10,621 nt of DNA from Gammaproteobacteria bacterium. GTDB lineage: Bacteria > Pseudomonadota > Gammaproteobacteria > Pseudomonadales > Porticoccaceae. The notes under the pieces are model-generated. The model was given only the letters and a program-made list of their open reading frames with translations. It made no database searches and was not told the origin of the DNA. Numbering within the stretch: position 1 is the first letter of the stretch; every line of letters starts with the position of its first letter. The translations under genes and the position numbers were made by a program. Where the stretch lies: the NCBI GenBank assembly GCA_003646355.1, contig QNFO01000018.1, forward strand, positions 1-10,621, written 5' to 3'. Of this stretch, positions 6,168-10,621 are shown piece by piece.

Positions 6168-8456
6168 TTATTGTCTGCCCTCAAAGGTTGCTACTAGCTC
6201 TTGCCTCGCACTCATCATATTTTGTAGGGCGGGTAGTACTTCCTCCCAGTTGCGTGTTTTTAGTCCACAGTCAGGGTTAATCCACAGTCGTTCGGCGGGA
6301 ATACGTAGCTCGGCTTTTTGCATTAGCTCAACAATAGATTCCACTGTGGGTATATTGGGTGAGTGAATATCGTATACCCCGGGGCCAATTTGGTTGGGGT
6401 AGTGGAACTCATCAAATACGTCAAGCAGGCTCATATCCGAGCGCGAAGTTTCTATGGTAATCACGTCGGCATCCATTTCTGCGATGGCAGCAATAATGTC
6501 ATTGAACTCGGAATAACACATGTGAGTGTGAATTTGCGTGGTGTCGCTAACGCCATTGGCGGCAATGCGAAAGGCGCGAATCGCCCTGTCGAGATAGCCC
6601 TGCCATTGTGATTGGCGCAGCGGTAGACCTTCGCGCAGAGCAGCTTCATCAATTTGAATAATATCGATACCGGCGTTTTCAAGGTCGAGTACTTCTTCAC
6701 GTATGGCCAGCGCTAGTTGCAGGCAGGTTTGCGCGCGGCTTTGGTCGTCACGAACAAAGGACCAGTTCAAAATAGTGACCGGGCCGGTAAGCATGCCTTT
6801 TATAGGTTTTTCGGTGAGTGACTGCGCGTAACGAGCCCATTCAACGGTCATTGCTTTGGGGCGTGAAATATCGCCGTAAATGATCGGCGGCTTTACACAG
6901 CGTGAGCCGTAGGACTGTACCCAGCCGAATTGACTCGAGGTATAACCGTCGAGTTGTTCGCCAAAGTATTCGACCATGTCGTTGCGCTCGGGCTCGCCGT
7001 GTACCAGCACATCAAGGCCCAGTGCCTCTTGTTCGCGCACGCAGTGGGCAACTTCTTCTTCCATTGCTCGTTGGTATTTTTCTGCGGATAACTTACCCAG
7101 GCGGAAGTCCCGGCGGCTTTGGCGTATGCCCGCCGTTTGTGGGAAGGAGCCAATAGTCGTGCTGGGATAGAGGGGGAGATTAAGCTTTTTACTTTGTTCG
7201 ACCTCGCGCTGGGCATAGGGTGACTGGCGTTTAGCCATGGTGTCGTTGACTCTGCTTAGTGCGTTTTGCACCCGGGGTTTGTGTACGCGTGCCGAGTTTT
7301 TTCGGCTGTCGATGAGTGCCTGATTTTCTGAGAGAAGGGTCGTGACAGAGTCTCTACCACCATTTAGGGCACTGGCGAGTGTGCTGAGTTCGTCGAGTTT
7401 TTGAACCGCGAAGCTGAGCCAGGACTTCACATCCCCATCCAGCTTTTCTTCACTGTTGAGGTCAACGGGTACGTGCAGTAGTGAGCAGGACGGCGCCAAC
7501 CACAGCCGCTCACCAAGACGTTGATGAATAGGTTCGAGCCAGTCGAGGGTGGTATTAAGGTCATTTATCCAGATATTGCGACCATTAATAATGCCCAGTG
7601 AAAGCACTTTGTCGTCACCCAGCAGTGCAATGGCCTGTTTGATTTCAACTTTGGCGTTGATGGTATCGAGGTGCAGGCCGTCAACGGGCAGTTGGCACGC
7701 AAGCGTTAGGTTGTCTTGCAATTGGCCGAAGTAAGTGGCCACTAACACTTTGAAAGATCGCCCCTGCAGTTGCTGGTAAGCTTTTATTGCTGCTTCTTGC
7801 CACTCGGCCTCGAGTTCGGTGACAAGGGCCGGCTCATCAATTTGTAGCCACGTAATGCCGGTTTTATCCAGTGCAGCGAGCAGGGTTTTATAGGCTGCGA
7901 TGATGGCTGGCAGTAAATCTAGCTTATTGCTGCCATCTTTACTTTTGCCCAGGCGAAGATAGGTGAGCGGGCCAATAATCACTGGCTTGATTAGCAAGCC
8001 CTGTGCCTGAGCTTCTTCGATTTGTTGAATCAACGCGTCGGCATTGGCTGTGAACGTGGTATTGGCGTCGAACTCCGGCACGATGTAATGGTAGTTAGTA
8101 TCAAACCACTTGGTCATTTCCCCGGCGCTGACACAGCAGCTGGCTTGTTCCTTGGCCGAGCGACCCCGTGCAACACGGAAGTAATTGTCCTGGGAATCAC
8201 CGGGCAGATCGCGCACGCGGGCAGGAATATGGCCGAGCATAAAACTGGTGTCCAGCACCTGATCGTAGAGGGAAAAATCCCCAACAGGTACATAGTCGAG
8301 TGCACTCTGCTGCTTCCAGTGAACCTTGCGCAGCTCCGCAGCTGTTTCAAGTAGTTCTGTTTGCGAGGACTTACCCTGCCAGTAGCTTTCGAGGGCAATT
8401 TTTAATTCACGTTTTTTACCAATGCGGGGGAAGCCAAGATTGTGTGTCGTCACCAT
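6168..8456 (-). CDS. metE: Cobalamin-independent methionine synthase
   Basis: MetE (762 residues; E. coli has 753) transfers the methyl group of 5-methyltetrahydropteroyltri-L-glutamate to homocysteine, the last step of methionine synthesis, without vitamin B12. It is cytosolic. The N-terminal half begins with the conserved [13 protein letters not shown] (7-19); the C-terminal catalytic barrel starts near [11 protein letters not shown] (431-441). Zinc ligands are visible: His645 and Cys647 (THMC), Glu669 (IETS) and Cys730 (NPDCGLKTR). His698 in YDIHSPN matches the E. coli catalytic histidine, and IDEAALREG (602-610) is also conserved. The gene appears intact. The ATG at 8456 has AGGAG (8468-8472 on the reverse strand) 11 bases upstream, slightly long but the only plausible start. 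It is divergent from metR, which is expected to activate it with homocysteine as co-regulator. Confidence 0.98.
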   Translation of the reverse strand: MVTTHNLGFPRIGKKRELKIALESYWQGKSSQTELLETAAELRKVHWKQQSALDYVPVGDFSLYDQVLDTSFMLGHIPARVRDLPGDSQDNYFRVARGRSAKEQASCCVSAGEMTKWFDTNYHYIVPEFDANTTFTANADALIQQIEEAQAQGLLIKPVIIGPLTYLRLGKSKDGSNKLDLLPAIIAAYKTLLAALDKTGITWLQIDEPALVTELEAEWQEAAIKAYQQLQGRSFKVLVATYFGQLQDNLTLACQLPVDGLHLDTINAKVEIKQAIALLGDDKVLSLGIINGRNIWINDLNTTLDWLEPIHQRLGERLWLAPSCSLLHVPVDLNSEEKLDGDVKSWLSFAVQKLDELSTLASALNGGRDSVTTLLSENQALIDSRKNSARVHKPRVQNALSRVNDTMAKRQSPYAQREVEQSKKLNLPLYPSTTIGSFPQTAGIRQSRRDFRLGKLSAEKYQRAMEEEVAHCVREQEALGLDVLVHGEPERNDMVEYFGEQLDGYTSSQFGWVQSYGSRCVKPPIIYGDISRPKAMTVEWARYAQSLTEKPIKGMLTGPVTILNWSFVRDDQSRAQTCLQLALAIREEVLDLENAGIDIIQIDEAALREGLPLRQSQWQGYLDRAIRAFRIAANGVSDTTQIHTHMCYSEFNDIIAAIAEMDADVITIETSRSDMSLLDVFDEFHYPNQIGPGVYDIHSPNIPTVESIVELMQKAELRIPAERLWINPDCGLKTRNWEEVLPALQNMMSARQELVATFEGRQ

Positions 8457-8502
8457 GACGCTATGTGCTCCTATTTATTGTTTGCGGGTTAAGAAACGCA
8501 GC

Positions 8503-8531
8503 ATTGTATTGATGGTGACCAGTGAGTAATA
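8503..8531 (-). promoter_or_regulatory. Predicted metE promoter
   Basis: Read on the - strand, TACAAT (8508-8503) matches five of six -10 bases. Seventeen bases upstream the -35 position is TATTAC (8531-8526), a poor match, as expected for an activator-dependent promoter. Transcription would start near 8496, giving a leader of about 40 bases, too short for a riboswitch. Confidence 0.55.
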
Positions 8532-8544
8532 ATGATGAATTATT
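8528..8544. promoter_or_regulatory. Promoter-proximal MetR-type dyad
   Basis: AATAAT (8528-8533) and ATTATT (8539-8544) are perfect inverted arms around five bases, with a T-N11-A core (8530-8542). Its centre, 8536, is about -40 from the predicted metE start, overlapping the -35 box, where LysR-type regulators place their activation site. It departs from the MetR TGAA/TTCA consensus, so it would be the weaker site. Confidence 0.45.
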
Positions 8545-8551
8545 GCGTAAC

Positions 8552-8568
8552 TATGAGCTTTTCTCATA
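8552..8568. promoter_or_regulatory. MetR recognition site candidate
   Basis: TATGAG (8552-8557), five bases, CTCATA (8563-8568): a perfect 6-bp dyad. The core TGAG-N5-CTCA has the T-N11-A LysR box and differs from the known MetR consensus TGAA-N5-TTCA by one symmetric base. Its centre, 8560, is about -64 from the predicted metE start and 27 bases before the metR start codon, so it could also serve metR autoregulation. Confidence 0.65.
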
Positions 8569-8586
8569 AATTATAGGGCGTTATAG

Positions 8587-9504
8587 ATGATCGAGAACAG
8601 CCACCTCAGAATTATTTCTGCTCTGCAGCAAAATGGAACTTTGACCGAGGCCGCCAACACACTCTGTTTGAGCCAGTCGGCCCTGTCCCACCAAATCCGC
8701 AGTCTTGAGAAAAAACTGGATGTTTGCCTGTGGCAGAGAGATGGCCGTTACTTACGCCTTACCCACGCAGGGCAGTTGTTGCTACAAGTAGCAGAGCAAG
8801 TATTGCCGGTGATTGCTCAGGCCGAGCAGAATTTAAAAGCCTATGGCGAGGGCCGTCAGGGCATATTACGCATCGGGGTTGAGTGTTATCCCTGTTACGA
8901 ATGGTTGACCGGGGTCACCGGTGAATTTATGCGCCAGATGCCGGAAGTGGATATCGACATCGTCAGCAAGTTTCAGTTTTCCGGACTAGAGGGTTTGCTC
9001 AACCACCATATTGATATTCTCGTTACCCCCGATTTGATCAAGCAACAGGGCAGTTATTACGAAGTGCTCGCCGATTATGAGTTAGTGTTGGTGCTGGCAG
9101 CGGATCATCCGCTGGCGGGAGTAAAACAAATAAGCCCCGAACAACTCGCCGCCGAAACGCTGCTGACCTTTCCCGTACCCTTAGAAAGACTCGATATTTA
9201 TAACCATTTTTTAAGCCCTGTTCATGTTAAGCCCGCCGCACATAAAGTTGTTGAATCGCTGGAGTTGATGCTGCAAATGACGGAGCTGCAGCGCGGCGTT
9301 TGTGTTTTACCTCGGTGGTTGGCAGAGAGCAGGTGTAAAGGAGGGAAGTTGGAAATTCTTAGGCTCGGTAAAAAAGGTATGCAGAGAAAGCTGTATATCG
9401 CCATGCGCGAGAGTGATAAAGAAATAGCCTATATTCGGCGCTTTATTGAGGTGGGTAGAGAAAGGGCAGATCAATCTTTTCAAATGCAGAATGAGGCTGA
9501 ATAG
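8587..9504 (+). CDS. metR: LysR-type transcriptional regulator of methionine synthesis
   Basis: MetR (305 residues; E. coli about 317) binds DNA upstream of met genes and, with homocysteine, activates metE. Residues about 1-60 are the LysR winged helix-turn-helix, with the typical LTEAANTLCLSQSALSHQIR stretch (19-38). A linker helix follows (about 62-88), and the effector-binding domain begins at LRIGVECYPCYEWLT (94-108), very close to the E. coli MetR segment IECHSCIQWLT, with paired cysteines Cys100 and Cys103. Further matches are LVLVLAADHPLA (166-177) and AAETLLTFPV. The divergent position beside metE supports the assignment. The ATG at 8587 has a modest AGGG site eight bases upstream (8575-8578), and its promoter must overlap the operator region. 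Confidence 0.95.
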   Translation: MIENSHLRIISALQQNGTLTEAANTLCLSQSALSHQIRSLEKKLDVCLWQRDGRYLRLTHAGQLLLQVAEQVLPVIAQAEQNLKAYGEGRQGILRIGVECYPCYEWLTGVTGEFMRQMPEVDIDIVSKFQFSGLEGLLNHHIDILVTPDLIKQQGSYYEVLADYELVLVLAADHPLAGVKQISPEQLAAETLLTFPVPLERLDIYNHFLSPVHVKPAAHKVVESLELMLQMTELQRGVCVLPRWLAESRCKGGKLEILRLGKKGMQRKLYIAMRESDKEIAYIRRFIEVGRERADQSFQMQNEAE

Positions 9505-9531
9505 CGGCTAGTGCAGGACTTACCCAGGTAC

Positions 9532-9548
9532 AAAAGTATTATAAATAC
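9532..9548 (-). terminator. Weak terminator-like hairpin after the SDR gene
   Basis: On the - strand GTATT, loop TAT, AATAC is followed by TTTT. The stem is only five A/T-rich pairs (9548-9536), so it is a weak candidate for ending the SDR transcript. No better terminator for metR is seen in the 74-base convergent gap. Confidence 0.3.
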
Positions 9549-9578
9549 CGCCGTACTTGAGTGCTTATTGAAAGGAGT

Positions 9579-10337
9579 TTATCCCTCCAGTGCAAAACCA
9601 GCTGTCAAACCGCCATCGGCAACAAACTCAGAACCCGTGGAGTAAGAGCTGTCGTCGGAGGCCAGATAAACGGCGAGGTTTGCCATTTCTTCGGGCTGGC
9701 CAATGCGGCCAACAGGGGCCTTGGAAAACAGTGCATCGGCACTTTCGCCATCGAGACCTGCATCGGTGAGCATGCGAGTCATAATACCGCCGGGGTGGAT
9801 GGAGTTAACGCGGATACCATCGGGGCCTAGCTCCATGGCCGCAACCTTGGTCATGCCGCGCACGGCGAATTTACTGGCGCAGTAAGCGACGCCACCGACA
9901 GCACCACCGAGGCCGGCGATGGATGAGATGTTAATAATCGAGCCGCCACCGGCGTCTTTCATGGCACCAGCAACACATTTCATGCCGAGGAAAACACCGA
10001 CCTGGTTGATGCTGATGGTCTTCATGTATTTATCGACAGTCATATCTTTGAGCATGTCCATTTCGGCGATACCGGCGTTATTGATCAATACGTTGAGCTT
10101 GCCAAATTTGGCAACAGTGGCGGCAACGGCGGCCTGCCAGTCACTCTCACTGGTAACGTCGAGATGAATGTAGGCGGCTGAATCGCCGATGTCGGCGGCG
10201 GTTTTTTTGCCCTCGTCATCGAGTACATCGCAGATCATGACTTTGGCGCCGCGCTCAACAAAAATACGCGCTTCGGCAGCGCCCTGACCACGGGCGGCAC
10301 CACTAATGAGTGCGACTTTTCCTTCGAGATTTTTCAT
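9579..10337 (-). CDS. Classical short-chain dehydrogenase/reductase, 3alpha/20beta-hydroxysteroid dehydrogenase-like
   Basis: A 252-residue NAD(P)-dependent oxidoreductase of the classical SDR family. The cofactor motif is SGAARGQG (12-19), Asp37 at the end of strand 2 favours NAD(H), Asp60 (LDVT) contacts adenine, NNAG is at 86-89, and the catalytic tetrad is Asn111, Ser139, Tyr152, Lys156. Those numbers and the segments AMKDAGGGSI and ELGPDGIRVNSIHPGG closely recall the Streptomyces 3alpha/20beta-hydroxysteroid dehydrogenase, so a sterol-type or other secondary alcohol substrate is plausible but not shown. The C-terminal end has GSEFVADGGLTAG. The start at 10337 has AGAAGG about six bases upstream and begins as the family does (MKNLEGKVALISG); an in-frame extension to 10424 is unlikely. 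It is convergent with metR and divergent from the gene at the right edge. Confidence 0.92.
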   Translation of the reverse strand: MKNLEGKVALISGAARGQGAAEARIFVERGAKVMICDVLDDEGKKTAADIGDSAAYIHLDVTSESDWQAAVAATVAKFGKLNVLINNAGIAEMDMLKDMTVDKYMKTISINQVGVFLGMKCVAGAMKDAGGGSIINISSIAGLGGAVGGVAYCASKFAVRGMTKVAAMELGPDGIRVNSIHPGGIMTRMLTDAGLDGESADALFSKAPVGRIGQPEEMANLAVYLASDDSSYSTGSEFVADGGLTAGFALEG

Positions 10338-10571
10338 AGATACCTTCTCTTTATAGTTATTAATCTTGGTAGTGTGTAAGTTTTGCCATGGCAGTGTAGC
10401 GTTTATTACCTGAGGGTCGTGCACTATTCGCGACCATTTACAATGTCACATAAGGCTTGTTGGCTTGACCTCTTCTGGCCTTTTGGATGGATCGGTACGG
10501 TAAAGACGTTTATGATTCCGCGCTGTATTTTGCTTTTCTACTTACCTCCTAATTACGGTGAATATTTTATT
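10338..10571. promoter_or_regulatory. Divergent intergenic region with two palindromes
   Basis: A 234-base region between the SDR gene and the + strand gene at the edge. TGCCATGGCA (10384-10393) is a perfect 10-bp palindrome. GGTCG (10415-10419) and CGACC (10431-10435) form inverted arms with an 11-base spacer. Both lie 45-100 bases upstream of the SDR start and could be operator sites, but I cannot name a regulator. For the right-hand gene, TATGAT (10511-10516) is a possible -10 with a poor -35; GGTGA (10557-10561) is a usable ribosome binding site. No gene is seen here. Confidence 0.35.
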
Positions 10572-10621
10572 ATGGAATCCTGGCTGGCCTACGTTCTTCC
10601 CCCCCTTATTGGCGCATTGAT
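10572..10621 (+). CDS. Start of a probable DUF445 membrane protein, 3' partial
   Basis: Only 16 codons are in the window: MESWLAYVLPPLIGAL. The hydrophobic PPLIGAL run at the very N-terminus is how DUF445 (YheB-like) inner-membrane proteins usually begin, before GYxTNxLAIKMLF. GGTGA lies ten bases before the ATG. The identification rests on this short match, so it is tentative; any other protein starting with a membrane helix remains possible. Confidence 0.5.
   Translation, partial: MESWLAYVLPPLIGAL

Noticed and set aside
6363..8398. Several open frames on both strands within metE
   Set aside because: They are shadows of a fully conserved metE frame, with no independent start signals or domains.
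8457..8502. Cobalamin or SAM riboswitch in front of metE
   Set aside because: The predicted leader is only about 40 bases and has no B12-box or SAM-like stems; control by MetR explains the region.
10338..10424. N-terminal extension of the SDR by 29 residues
   Set aside because: The internal ATG at 10337 has a strong AGAAGG site and the family's usual N-terminus; the extension crosses the likely operator region.

Overview
The window looks like chromosomal DNA from an aerobic, probably marine, gammaproteobacterium. The best evidence is the divergent metE/metR pair, whose MetR resembles the enterobacterial protein closely, together with several genes of oceanic lipid-degrader type (sulfotransferase, acyl-CoA dehydrogenase-like flavoprotein, steroid-dehydrogenase-like SDR). 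The genus cannot be fixed from the sequence. I see no transposase, integrase, phage gene, tRNA, rRNA or CRISPR array.

Left part (1-2631, all + strand): the 3' end of a superoxide reductase/desulfoferrodoxin-fold protein, then a PAPS-type sulfotransferase and, 35 bases on, an acyl-CoA dehydrogenase-family flavoprotein with its own ribosome binding site. The last two look like one transcription unit. The flavoprotein lacks the usual catalytic glutamate at both places where the family carries it.

Middle part (2668-5951): two - strand genes for exported proteins, a large thioredoxin/DUF255 (YyaL/SPATA20-like) protein and, upstream of it, a small Spy/CpxP-like helical protein. The gap between them holds an 11-bp perfect inverted repeat. 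The small protein gene is divergent from a + strand DUF169 gene, which ends at a good intrinsic terminator shared with metE.

Right part (6168-10621): cobalamin-independent methionine synthase metE (-) and its LysR-type activator metR (+), divergent across 130 bases. Two dyads with LysR-type T-N11-A geometry sit at about -64 and -40 of the predicted metE start, the textbook arrangement for an activator site pair. Then follow a classical SDR gene (-), close in motif pattern to 3alpha/20beta-hydroxysteroid dehydrogenase, and the first 16 codons of a + strand gene that reads like a DUF445 membrane protein.

As a whole this is mostly ordinary core and accessory metabolism. I did not find a clear new defence or mobile system. 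The items most worth a second look are the non-canonical flavoprotein beside the sulfotransferase, the SOR-like protein without the usual Glu-Lys loop, the structured gap at 4502-4607, and the MetR operator layout.
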